From contig NC_045141.1 of assembly GCF_008831285.2 (NCBI RefSeq), positions 15,672,106 to 15,736,105 of the forward strand: 64,000 nucleotides of DNA, read 5' to 3'. The notes under the pieces were generated by a model. It was not told where the DNA came from. It did not search any database and worked only from the letters and a program-made list of their open reading frames with translations. Positions 1 to 11,023 of this stretch are shown here, piece by piece (the stretch's first letter is position 1; every line of letters starts with the position of its first letter). This DNA comes from Nymphaea colorata. Taxonomy: Eukaryota > Streptophyta > Magnoliopsida > Nymphaeales > Nymphaeaceae. The translations under genes were made by a program, and so were the position numbers.

Positions 1-2816
1 CAATGATGTTAATCCACCCAAATAAGGCATGCAGTTTAATCTGCACAGATCAGGAAAATGGAGAATTTGTTGATGCCATCACCAGATCCTGACCCCCAAA
101 AAATTCCTTCGTTTCAAATTTTCCGACCACCTTCAAAATGATGGCATCAATACAGCAGGTGATCAAATTTAACTTTGCAAAATTAAAGCCTGTGTTTGAT
201 GCCATAGGTGTTATGCTTTTGTGTCTTAAACGGTGGGGTGCGATAAGTTGTACCATCATTGATGCCGTTGCAACCCAAGGGCCAGAGGGAAGAGGTACTT
301 CAGGTCTCTTTTCCGGGCAGTGAACTGTTAACCTCCTGTTCATGCTATTCACCGGGCATGAAGAGTCAAGTAGAATGACAAGGATCTTCAACTAAATGCC
401 CTTCTCTCATCCGTTGCTTCATCATCAATGGTGGTTGATGCTCGCAGAAGATTTTGACAACTCTCACTAAAGACGTTCTTAATGTTGACATCAGACGCGA
501 ATATCTGTATGTATCTAAATCTACCAAGAATCAGACCTATATGGATCTGTTTGGAGTTTGCTCGTATCAGCAGCAACTTTCAGACACTTCTGCTCAAACA
601 AATACAGAAATATTTGTTTGTTATTATTTTATGGAACAAAAGGAAGAGTGTAAGCCTATTTCAAAAACTAAAAAGGACTCCAAAAAAGAGATCTTTGGTT
701 CTCAGTTAGACATCGTATTGAAAGCAAACACTTGGTCAAAATAAATGGCTATAACATCTCCCATGGATGCCAATTTTCCGTCGCTATCCAGTTCCCGTTT
801 CCTCCTTGCTTAACCTAAAAACCTGTAATAATAGTCAAAGAATGCTTAGTTCAAAGCAAATAATGTAGAGTTATCTAAGCCACAATTAGCACACGACAAA
901 TTTAGTACTTGAAGCCATGAGAATCCAAAGCGTTTACTTAAAGCTCAGTCTGCCATGGATGTTCATGATTCATCTTACGTGGGGGCTTTTGATAACTTCG
1001 GATTTTAGATTAATTTGTATAACGAACTTGCCAAATGCAATAGCCACTTCGCACTAAAATCCATGGTTTACCAAACTAAAGAATATTGCAAGTCAGACTT
1101 GGGCCTACATTAAGATCCACATTCTTAAATTTCTATGTTAATCTTCAACTAAGTTAACTGAGATTTCAAATATAAAGATTGTGGTACTACATTAAGCACA
1201 CTAGAAGAGCGCCACATACAAGCTTACAATTATTTTGATTCCAAAGGGGATTGGGATAATGGATGCAGCAGGGGTTGGTAGGCGGTCGGTTTTCATTTCA
1301 AATATCTAGGGTGTCAACTTTTTGTGCTGCAAAAGAGGATGGAGGGGGGCCATTGATGCTCAAGTTGGAGCTCATAGGGAGTCTTGAGGCACCAGAAACA
1401 GACCTTGTACCCTAAAGAAATGAGATGTTGAAAGGGAGATTCGGTCTTCTGCCGGACAATGAAAAACCCTGCTCGGTGAGAGAATTTGAGTGCCAACGAT
1501 GATCGGAAAGTTTCGAAGCACAAAAAAGAATCAGTGGAAATTAAACAAGAGAAAATGATTTGTTATTCTCTAACCAATTAAGTTTATGGGATGATCTTGG
1601 GAAAATGACGGCCGTGTGGAATTTGAACAGATCTCTGCTGACTTCTCTGGCTCGGAACATGTCAAGTCTGTCTCTTTCACTTTCTAACAGGATCATACAA
1701 GTTCTCAGTGGTCCTTAGTGCATTGTTGACAATAATTGTTTGATCCAGTCACTGTCCAAGTTAATGTTATTGTTAATATAATATTTATTCAGATTAGGCA
1801 AATTAATCATCAACTCCCCACAAGGGATTGAATATCATCCCACTCTGCACTTTTTGCGTTAAAGCCAAACAAAAATTTTTTTTAAAAAAAAGGTAATATG
1901 TGAAACCCCAACCAGACCATATGAAATGACATGATACTGTGCGCAAAACAACTAATTGCTATATTTAAATGTACATTTTCTTTGTTCTTTATATGGTAAC
2001 ACAAACATTACTTCCCAATTTTATCTAGATATAATAAAAAGAAAAAACAAAATGATAAGAAATGAATTGAAAATTTTGGAGGACGAGAAAGCACTTTCTA
2101 TCATATGGTTGTGATGACACAATTGAATTAGTAGCTAAAATTCTTTGATCCATATTCAAGGTAAGCTTATCATTTTTTTAAAATATTTTCCAACTTATTA
2201 GACTAATTCCTTACCATGTTTTAAAAGTATTCCTTTAATTACGTAAATATTAAGATCATCTATGAGTCGATGATGGCTCTGACCATGTCCTCGCATGGGT
2301 GTTTATACCAACCCTTACATGTTTTAGAAAATGTCATAGCTAACAACCAGACTTGATACAAAATTTTTTGAAGTACTATAAAATGAATTTGATGATGACA
2401 TTTATCTTTTTTTAAATTTATTGAAGGTACAAATGGCCATATTTAATGTGTCTTCATTTATTTCATGAATGTGAAAAAAATAAATATCACCCTCTATTTT
2501 ATTAGCAATATATTATTTTACAAAAGAATTTTATCTTGCTACCGAAAAGTTCAAAACATTTTTCAATTGTTAACTCCATGTCGAGTACGTTAACGTCATA
2601 TGCTATAAGTCAATGAACCGAATGCCAGACCAATTGAAATAACACATATGAACACACACACGTGCGCGCACATATGTACAAAGACTAGATTTTTTTATTT
2701 TTTTTTGTGTTGTTGAAAATTGTCGAGCGAGGTGTCTTGAAAAAAATAATAGACATTTTTCATCATCTAAGTATTAGTTAGTTGATACTTTTTTCCCTTT
2801 TCATTTTATTTGGAGA

Positions 2817-2849
<33 letters not shown>

Positions 2850-4660
2850 AGCTATAAAGAGTCACTTAGTTATCTAACTAGTTCATATGATACAAATGGT
2901 AACTAGTTCATATGATACAAATGGATAGTTGGGAGAAGAATATTTTTTTGAAAAAAAGGAGGATATGCCCATGGCTTTTTTTTTTTTTTTTAACCGTATA
3001 TAATGATGGATGAAACGGCCCTAGTTAGATGGCTCAGTGATTTTAAAAAACTAGAGTTACCATTTAATATATATATATATATATATATAAAGAGATTTTG
3101 ATTTCTTAAAATTCAAGTGCCTTATCTTACCTTTTCCTATATTTTTTTAGATTTGTGTTAGTAGCACATGTATTGTTTATCGATGTGAAGGTGCGAATCT
3201 TATTAATATAAAGGAGGAAGTAGGTCTCCTCGGAATGAGGTGACTGATTCAAGCTCTCAAATTAAAAGCATGCTTTAGAGATAGAGGGCAGTGACGAGGG
3301 CATCCCTCTATTGAAGAAGTCAGCGAATAACGGTGGACGCCGGCTTCTCTCACCGCGTTTTCATCTTCTCTTCTTTCCGCGCAAGTTTTGTTCCGGTCAA
3401 AATTTTGTCCAATTCTAGAAACAGGTTTTCCTAAATTGTCCTTCTGCTTTCGTATTTCCTAAATCAGTCTTCTACTTTAGCTTTTACAGGATCCAACCAC
3501 TTTGAGAAACATCCGTATCTTACTTTTAAGATTGTACAAGTAACTCGATAGCTTAAATTTTGAAATAAAAATGACAAAATGTTTGAACTGATGGAAATGA
3601 AATACAATATTACTCAAGTTATGTTTCTTGTTTCTTCACTCGCATAAAAGATTTATCCTTTCAACGGAGAAGAAAGAAGTGTTAGAGCTGCAATTACTAC
3701 AGTTCGATAAAGCTGTCCGTTTAAGGGATGAGCCAAGGTAGGGTTTGTTTGAGTCCTGGCTTCAACTCATTTTTTTTTTAAATATATATATAAATTTTAA
3801 AAGTTTCACTTATTCTATATAAAAATTTTGAAAAATAATATTTCGATTTTAATCAAAATTTAAAAACTTTAATTTGACCAGCTTCATGAAAATTTTTTGG
3901 CTTTACCCCTACGTCCGACTATGTTGTTTCTACATTGATGTGCTAACGAGATGAACTATGTGGTTAAAGGGAATGAAGAATTGGAGAAATTGTTAAAAGA
4001 ATGAGTAGTTCTAGAAATATTCTTATATAATAGGGACTGCTAACGAAATATTTTATTTATTTATTTATTTAATAATATGATATCCATACTTACCTCTTTT
4101 GGCAGTTGCCGAGTTCATATCCTCACGGATATGCTTATAAATAACAATATTTCCAAAATGGTCCCTATATTATAAAGCTATTTTTCTGAAATCATCTTTT
4201 CCTTTGAAGTTTTCCAGATCAACCTTCAAGTTTTCTTAACTCGAACAATTTCATCCACTTGGGCCGTTAGGTTGAACTAAGTTATACAAATAAGACTCTC
4301 CAAAAACTTAGAAGATCAGCTTTGCAAGGTTTAGGATTATAAAATGCAAACCTAATTTTAAATTTACTTTTATATTGTTTCCTAACAAAGTCGCGTGTCC
4401 AAACGACTATCTGACCAGTCTAAAACATTGAAAATACCTAGCATGTATTTGAAAAATATGCAATAACGCGGGACTGTTGTGGAAAAATTTCTGTAAAAGA
4501 AGAACTATCATGGAAGGAACCTCAGTTCTGAACACAACCTCTAGAGCCACGCTTTTTCTTGTCCTGTAGTCGGTCTTTTCGTCGATGATGTATTGAGATA
4601 AAAAAAGAAAGAGAAATTGTCAAAGGCATGGTAAAATTCAGCCAACTCGTATACGATGTT
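1..4660. other. AT-rich intergenic region, repeats, no confident gene
   Basis: I see no gene I can name here. The region holds short open frames without recognisable domains, two TA microsatellites (about 2819-2847 and 3066-3090), a 25-bp tandem duplication near 2877-2925, and a possible gene relic at 1263-1499 described under findings. Around 3010-3240 there are two weak tRNA-like promoter words (TGGCTCAGTGA and GGTGCGAATCT), which could be a decayed SINE. The GATL promoter occupies the right end. Confidence 0.5.
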
Positions 4661-4761
4661 CGGCAGACAATTTTGGCGTCAATATAAACGATGCAAGAAC
4701 AAGAAGGAGAGGAAGAAAAATGGTGGCAGGCGAACGCCCCTCCTGTTTCTTCTTCTCTCAA

Positions 4762-4770
4762 TATATATAG
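4762..4770 (+). promoter_or_regulatory. Probable TATA box of the GATL gene
   Basis: TATATATAG lies 78 bases before the GATL ATG at 4848, in a C+T-rich stretch typical of plant core promoters. Transcription would start near 4795-4800, giving a leader of about 50 bases. The placement fits but there is no transcript evidence. Confidence 0.55.
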
Positions 4771-4847
4771 CCAATCCAACTCTATCCTTCCTAGGAAGAA
4801 GAAGAGAGTATTTTCCACTGATAACGAGCAAGGCAAGTGGGTAATCG

Positions 4848-5906
4848 ATGGTAACGACGACCCGAATCGCGTTTATTGTCACGATCGCAACGTTGGCACC
4901 ATTCTTTTTGATCGCCGGCGTCAATGCCTCCACCAAATTCCGGGAAGCCCCGAGGTTCGACAACTCACCAACCTGCCCGACGATCGGCGGTGCGACCGGC
5001 TCCGCGGCCAGCAGCGACGCGCTCTGCGTCAGTGGTCTAACGCACGTCGCCATGACGCTCGACGCCCAGTATCTCCGCGGCTCCATGGCAGCAGTTCTGT
5101 CTGTGGTGCAGCACTCCGTCTGCCCGGAGAACCTCGCCTTCCACTTCGTGGCGTCCGGCACAGGCGAAGAAGAGGCCAACCTAAGGGACACGATTGCCGC
5201 CACGTTCCCTTACCTTCGGTTCCACGTCTACCACTTTGACGCCGCGGCGGTGGCGGGGCTGATCTCGGCTTCCATTCGGCCTGCGCTGGACCGGCCGCTC
5301 AATTATGCGCGGACCTACCTGGCGGCGCTCCTGCCGGAGTGCGTCTCCCGCGTCGTCTACCTCGACTCGGATGTTGTGCTGGTGGACGATATCGCCAAGC
5401 TGTGGGGGACGCAGCTGCGGCCTCGGTCAGTGGTAGCGGCGCCGGAGTACTGCAAAGCGAACTTCACTTACTACTTCACCAGCGCATTCTGGTCGAGCCA
5501 CGCGCTGTCGCTGACGTTCGCGGGGCGGCGGCCGTGCTACTTCAACACGGGGGTGATGGTGATGGACCTGCGGCGGTGGCGGGAGGGAGGGTACACGGCA
5601 AGGATCGAGGCGTGGATGGAGCTGCAGAAGCAGGTGCGGATCTATGAGCTGGGGTCGCTGCCGCCGTTTCTGCTGGTGTTCGCCGGAGATATAACGCCGG
5701 TGGACCACCGGTGGAACCAGCACGGGCTGGGAGGGGACAACTACAAGGGGAAGTGCAGGGGGCTGCACCCGGGCAGGGTGAGCCTCATGCACTGGAGCGG
5801 CAAGGGCAAGCCTTGGGTCCGGCTCGACGAAGGCCGGCCGTGCCCTGTCGACGCGCTCTGGGCCCCCTACGACCTCGCCCAGCCCCCATTTGTCTTGGAC
5901 TCGTAG
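4848..5906 (+). CDS. GATL: GATL-type family 8 glycosyltransferase
   Basis: This intronless frame of 352 residues is a galacturonosyltransferase-like (GATL) protein, a plant branch of glycosyltransferase family 8 acting in the Golgi/secretory pathway on pectin or xylan; the best-known member, PARVUS/GATL1, is needed for glucuronoxylan synthesis. Visible signs: a hydrophobic N-terminal segment at residues 6-27 (signal peptide or anchor); the [12 protein letters not shown] segment at 152-163; the nucleotide-sugar/metal motif LDSD at 172-175; [10 protein letters not shown] at 232-241; and the C-terminal HWSGKGKPW at 315-323 that completes the family 8 fold. Asn205 begins an NFT glycosylation sequon. 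Length and lack of introns match the family. The start is the first ATG after a TATA box and puts the hydrophobic leader at the N terminus. The CDS is strikingly G+C-rich against AT-rich flanks, which creates long antisense shadow frames. The acceptor sugar cannot be read from the sequence. Confidence 0.95.
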   Translation: MVTTTRIAFIVTIATLAPFFLIAGVNASTKFREAPRFDNSPTCPTIGGATGSAASSDALCVSGLTHVAMTLDAQYLRGSMAAVLSVVQHSVCPENLAFHFVASGTGEEEANLRDTIAATFPYLRFHVYHFDAAAVAGLISASIRPALDRPLNYARTYLAALLPECVSRVVYLDSDVVLVDDIAKLWGTQLRPRSVVAAPEYCKANFTYYFTSAFWSSHALSLTFAGRRPCYFNTGVMVMDLRRWREGGYTARIEAWMELQKQVRIYELGSLPPFLLVFAGDITPVDHRWNQHGLGGDNYKGKCRGLHPGRVSLMHWSGKGKPWVRLDEGRPCPVDALWAPYDLAQPPFVLDS

Positions 5907-6414
5907 CCGCATCTCCCTCTCTCTCTCTCTCTCTAAATTGGTTATTGTTTCATACGAGTCACATTTTAAGGGCTTGTATTGTCCTTGTTGGAAGGAGCGA
6001 ATTGAATGTGGGGGGACACGAAACACTACTTCAAGATGTAAAAAGATGTTGAGTTCTTTAACATTTTGTGATATATTTTTTTGGCAATTTCATAAGCACA
6101 AGTTGAATGTGTACTTTTTTTTCTTTGTTTGATAACTTAAATACACGTCGTCTATGAAATTGGAAATGAGTTGGGGACCTTCCAGATCTTGGTATTCATT
6201 TCCTCCTAGAGACGGACTTGAACATTTGATCGTCCATTTTTCTTTTTCTTTTGCGCTTTATCATACGTTCTTAAATCAAATCTTAAGGCATTTGATACCA
6301 AACGGATCCATCTATCTAATCGTTTCTGATCGAAATATATGTTTATTTCGAAGAGAGATGAACAATGTTATCGACATTGCGTGGTCTAAGAAAGTACCCC
6401 TTCACGGTTGATAC

Positions 6415-6503
<89 letters not shown>

Positions 6504-7497
6504 GAAAGGGGTCGAATTAATGTCCAGGTAAAACTTACAAAAGTGTGATTTTACGTGATCATTTGACATTAAGAAAGTGTATGATTGTTTCATGAATATG
6601 CCTCAAAATCAAGAAAGATTTATAGAACTTTTGCACAAATGTTTCATGAATCTGCTCCTACTTTAAGACATGAAATGCTCACGCTATGTTCTTAACGCCA
6701 AACCCCAAAGAAAACTCTAAGGTTTAGTAAGGATCAGCAAAAGTTCATATGCAAAAAAGACAGAAATATGAAATTTTGGTAGGCATGGCTAGTAGTACTT
6801 ACTATCCAGTTTTAGCATGGGTCCGACCCGTTGACACTCCCGAGTCTACTCCGGCCCGCCCACTCGTCAAAACTTAGCCATGCAACTTGGCTTGTTCATT
6901 GTTTCTTCCTTTTTTTTTAAATTATAAACCGAAGTTCCCACTGAACTCTTCACCTTGTTCCATGCAGCTCTAGTCAAGCCCAATTTGTCAAAGTAGGCAG
7001 GTGGCACCGCAAGCAGACACGACGAGGCTCAGCCCGCCCCTCCCACGGTTTATTTATTTATTTATAACACAAAGACCCGGATCGGCCTAACTTTGACTCT
7101 CTAAATTTGACTTTCAATCAGTTCGGGACGTAGATACAGACCGGAAATTGAATTGCATGCTGGTCGAAAACTATGATACGTTTTAGAACCGATCTTCTGC
7201 ATTCAGTCTTGCATGCACATCCACTCCAATTTATAACTTCTGTCGGTCGATATCCATCGGGACTGCGCCACCAATCAACATAAACCACCGGAATTCCCAG
7301 CCGTTCTTTTGAGCGGCATCGGCATTGATCGGCCTGAGTTGGTATATATATATATATATATTGCATCGGATCATTTGCAAAAAGATGTCAGAGGATTTCT
7401 CTATTCACGTTATACATGTGGAGACGCAGACATACATACACATATATTCACACACACACACACACAGAGCCAAACTTGCTTGCAAAACTGGCAATAC
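5907..7497. other. Intergenic region with microsatellites
   Basis: This is the 3' flank of GATL. A CT run starts about ten bases after the stop codon (5916-5934) and would lie in the 3' UTR. There is a large TA array at 6417-6490, a smaller one at 7342-7361 and a CA run near 7451-7467. Around 6820-7040 there is G+C-rich sequence resembling degraded transposon ends. I see no gene. Confidence 0.6.
6417..6504. repeat. (TA)n / (TATG)n microsatellite
   Basis: A nearly pure TA dinucleotide array of about 74 bases passes into three and a half TGTA/TATG units. It generates spurious Tyr-Ile reading frames on both strands. It is likely to be length-polymorphic. Confidence 0.95.
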
Positions 7498-7502
7498 TCT
7501 TC

Positions 7503-7887
7503 TGCTATGTTTGTAAGTAGCGGAGCTCGAGAACCGCTTCCAAATCAGCTGCTATTGGTTTGCTGTGATGCCTTCTGTTGAACGTATCTCAATAAAGTGT
7601 GGAAGGGCATGACGAAAATCGAGGCTGTAACCTACTTATGCTGCTGCGTCTAATCTTTGTTCAGACATGTTAGACGTAAAGCTGCATCAATATTGTTTAT
7701 TCTATTCTTGATTGTAAAGGGAAAAACTAAGGTTTCTCAAATTTCTTCTTGATTCTTCTAACTGTTTTTACAGCATTTTATAAAGTGAACGAGACTCTTT
7801 CAGCATGCATCGTCTTCTTTGTTTTCCTATCTTCCTCTGGGTTCCCATCGCAAGCTCTGTTTCAGTCAGAGTGTTCTGTTCCTTACA
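7503..7887 (+). repeat. 5' LTR of the copia element
   Basis: It starts TG just after TCTTC and ends CA at the degenerate primer-binding site. It shares a long, diverged stretch with the 3' LTR, including the TCAAATTTCTTCTTGATTCT and GAGGCTGTAACC words. Confidence 0.85.
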
Positions 7888-8439
7888 TGGCATCAGAACA
7901 TTAGGTGCTCTTTGGTCTCTCGTTCCTTTACTATGCCAGTCGTGGTTGAAAACAAAACCCAGCCTAAATCATCACTGATCTAGCCAAAACTCAAATTTTC
8001 AATTATCAGATTGAAAATGCAAATCCACTTCTATTCTAGTTAAGCAGAAAATGTCTGTTGATCAAACCGAAACCAACATTGATCAGACATCAATTCAGCA
8101 CACTGACGAACAGCCACCTCAAGTCTGATGCTCACAAAGAGTAAGGAAACTGTCCACTCTATTAAAAGATTTATATTGTAATATGGCTGCTCTAGAATCA
8201 CCAAGTGCACCTTCATTAAAAGCCAAGCGCATCATTACCCTATTTCCAGGTATATATCATTCAAAAAATTGTCACCTCCCTATAAATCTTTTTGCATTGT
8301 CCATCTCTCACGAGTCTGAACCTAAATTCTATACAACATGAATGCTAGCATCAAGCAATGGTAGCTGAAGCAAAGGCCTTGACAAACAGTGGAACATAGA
8401 CTCGAGTTGAATATCCTCAAGGAGTATGGCCAATTGGGT

Positions 8440-9730
8440 GTAAATGGATGTACAGGATTATCTGATGGTACTGTTGAAAGGCTCAAAGCGCGGCTTATTG
8501 CCAAGAGCTATCTCAGGTGGAAGGGTTAGACTATACTGAAAACCTATGCCCAAGTTGCCAATACAGTGAGGTGCCTACTTGCCATTGCAGCAAAATGCAA
8601 CTACAAGCTACACTAAATAGATGTATACAATGCTTTCTTGCATGGAGATCTGCACGAAACCATATACATGGAATTGCCTCAGTGATATGGAAGAAAGGGG
8701 GAGAGGCGAGTCTGCAAATTAAACAAATCACTCTATGTTTTGAAGCAGTCACCTAGGAATTGGTTTATCAAATTCCCCTATGCATATATGGCCTATGGTT
8801 GTGTTCAATCGAGGTTAGATCATTCTTTGATTATGTTGGCCAAAGTTAATTTATTCATTGCAGTCCTTGTATATGTAGATGACCTTAACATTGCAGGAAA
8901 TCAAGATGAGCAAGTAAACATATTCAAGGAATATTTACATTAGGTCTTCCACATGAAAGATCTTGGCAGGCTTAAAGTCTTTCTTGGCATTGAATTAGCT
9001 AGAGAATGGAGGAATATCTATATCACAAAGAAAACATACGATGGACATTATAGACGAGGTCGGTCTCATCAATGCAAAACCATCAGATGCTCAACATCGT
9101 ACTTGGTCTAAAGCTTATGGAGAGCCTCTTGAAGATGCAACTAACTATAGAAGACTGGTAGGTAAATTGATGTACCTAACCATTACGCGTTTGGATATCC
9201 TTTATGTTGTTCATGTACTTAGTGGATTATGCATAAGCATTGTAAGGCACACTCGATGCAGCTTTGAAAGGAGTTAGATATCTCAAAGGCACTGCTGGTC
9301 AAGGAAATCTATTTTTTCAACCGAAATTGAGCTGAAAATGACAGTCTACTGTGATGCAGAGTGGGCAGCCTGCAAGAGAGCTCAGGAAGCTCAAAAATCC
9401 ATTTCATTATGTAATATTCTTGGGTAACTGTCCCATTTCATGGGAAAAAGAACAAAAAAGAAAAGACAGTCTCAAGATCACTAGCTGATGCGGAATACCG
9501 TTCAATGGCAAATGGTGCGTGGGAAGTAGTGTGGCTGAAATCCCTCGTGTGATTTGAAGGTGGATCACCCAACACTAGTCAAGATGTTTTGTATAATCAG
9601 GCTGCTATGCATATTTCTGCTCATCAAGTATTCCATGAATGCACAAAACATATAGAAATTGATTGTTATATCGTGCCTAATCTTATAAAAAAAAGGAGTT
9701 CTTGAGGCCTCATTCATTTACTCAAATCAT
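8440..9730 (+). pseudogene. Decayed copia reverse transcriptase / RNase H
   Basis: Translated pieces in shifting frames give the copia polyprotein order: DGTVERLKARLIAKS, then a VEGLDYTE-like segment, an AFLHGDLHE-like segment, SLYVLKQSPRNW, LVYVDDLNIAG (YVDD catalytic motif, 8872-8883), MKDLGRLKVFLGIEL, NYRRLVGKLMYLT, and RNase H pieces such as VYCDAEWA and CTKHIEIDCY. Stops and frameshifts interrupt it, for example TAG at 8941. It is the only recognisable coding part of the element and is not functional. Confidence 0.85.
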
Positions 9731-9808
9731 CAACTAGCTGATTGTTTACCAAAGCTCTTGACAAGATTCAATTTCTGAACTTAAGAAGCAAACTGGATGT
9801 ACATAACC

Positions 9809-10185
9809 TGTACACATACCAGTTTGAGGGGAGCTCGAGAACCGCTTTCAAATCAGCTGCTATCAGTTTGTTATGATTCTTGCTGCTGAGCATTACTGAA
9901 CACGTGTGAAAGGGCATTCGGAAAATTGAGGCTGTAACCGACTTATGCTGCTGCATCTAATCTTTGTTCAGACATACTAGAAGCAAAGCTGCATCAATAT
10001 TTTTTATTGCAAAAGGGCAAAAATAAAATTTCTCAAATTTCTTCTTGATTCTTCTAGCTATTTCTATAACATTGCATAAAGTGCGCATCTTCTATGTAAT
10101 AGAGTGAATGAGTCTTTCAGCCTGCGTCTTCTTTTTTGTTTTCCCATCGGAATCTCTGTTTTAGTCCAATGTTCTGTTCTTTACA
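9809..10185 (+). repeat. 3' LTR of the copia element
   Basis: Homology to the 5' LTR is clear from about 9830 and runs to 10185, ending TTTACA followed by the TCTTC target duplication. The exact 5' edge is uncertain because the first ~20 bases differ between the two LTRs and a purine-rich tract overlaps the junction. Confidence 0.75.
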
Positions 10186-10190
10186 TCTTC

Positions 10191-11020
10191 CAAAGGCAAA
10201 GAAAGGGAGGGAATAAAAGGCAACAAAATAGACTTTTTGGTACTATGTTGTTCTTAGGAAGTTGATGATAGTTTTACTAGGAAAGCTTAGGAAAAACAAT
10301 TTGAAAGCTTCTTTTTTTTTTTTAAGGAAAGGCCATATTTGAAATGTAAGAAAAATAGAACACTGTACAGTACACTTTGGGTCAAAACACAGGTTACAAA
10401 AATTTTGTTTGAAGGCTACCTAGATTTGCTCGCTCTAGAATGAAGTACCTGAAAACATAATCTACAAATTAAAAACAAAATGCATTTGGATCAGCCAATC
10501 TCAGTTTTAGACTCCAAGGAGGTAACTGATCAATGATTCGATGTCTACAAATATCTTATTAGAATATCAATATATAAAAGGATCGTCGTGTAATACATTT
10601 TAATCATGTCCACACAAACGTTCCCGGATCCCCTTTCCACCACGCTGTACAATACCCATTTAAACACACTGAATCCTGAAGCCATTTTTCATGTTGAACA
10701 TACTCTTGGTACGGCTTTTCTGGATTTTCGGATGGACCTGGAGGGTTCCAACTGAAAATCCTGAACTACTTTTCCAGCATTAATGCACCTGGAAAATATT
10801 TTCCAGGCAATAAGCACGCCCATAGGAAGCAAGGAAGGAAAACTGTTTGAGGCAGACTACCTTGCTATGAACCAAGTTCACTCTCCTTTTTCTGTTATTC
10901 ATTCCCATCTGCAATACTCTTGACTAATACATGAGAAGTCCCATTACATCTCGTCACCTATGATACATGATAGCACTTTTACAGACGAGAACTTTGGAAA
11001 GCAACCGCTCGAGGCCAGGA
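10191..11020. other. Intergenic gap between copia element and HDR 3' end
   Basis: AT-rich sequence with poly-T runs. The right part should contain the 3' UTR and polyadenylation region of HDR, which is transcribed leftward. I see no reading frame of note. Confidence 0.5.
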
Positions 11021-11023
11021 TCG

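Larger units (their letters stand above)
7498..10190 (+). mobile_element. Internally deleted Ty1-copia LTR retrotransposon
   Basis: Two related LTRs bound this element: 5' LTR about 7503-7887, and 3' LTR ending at 10185 and alignable from about 9830 (GAGCTCGAGAACCGC words). Both end in TTACA. The element is flanked by the 5-bp direct repeat TCTTC at 7498-7502 and 10186-10190. Directly after the 5' LTR, TGGCATCAGAAC (7888-7899) is a degenerate copy of the initiator-Met tRNA primer site typical of copia. A purine-rich stretch, TTTGAGGGGAG, precedes the 3' LTR. Internally only a broken reverse transcriptase/RNase H region is readable, including the YVDD active-site motif at 8872-8883. Gag, protease and integrase are essentially missing. 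At about 2.7 kb it is half the usual length and cannot be autonomous. Confidence 0.9.

Noticed and set aside
1..400. Overlapping frames at the left edge (50-391 minus, 138-323 plus)
   Set aside because: No recognisable motif in either direction and no exon chain; too weak to annotate.
4691..5239. Long plus-strand frame of 182 codons starting upstream of GATL
   Set aside because: It overlaps GATL in another frame and is rich in Arg; the GATL frame carries all conserved motifs. It is a shadow of high-G+C coding sequence.
5427..6026. 199-codon minus-strand frame opposite GATL
   Set aside because: Antisense shadow of G+C-rich codons, Pro/Arg/His-rich, no domain.
6402..6593. Tyr-Ile repeat frames over the TA microsatellites (also 56732-56973)
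   Set aside because: They are translations of dinucleotide repeats.
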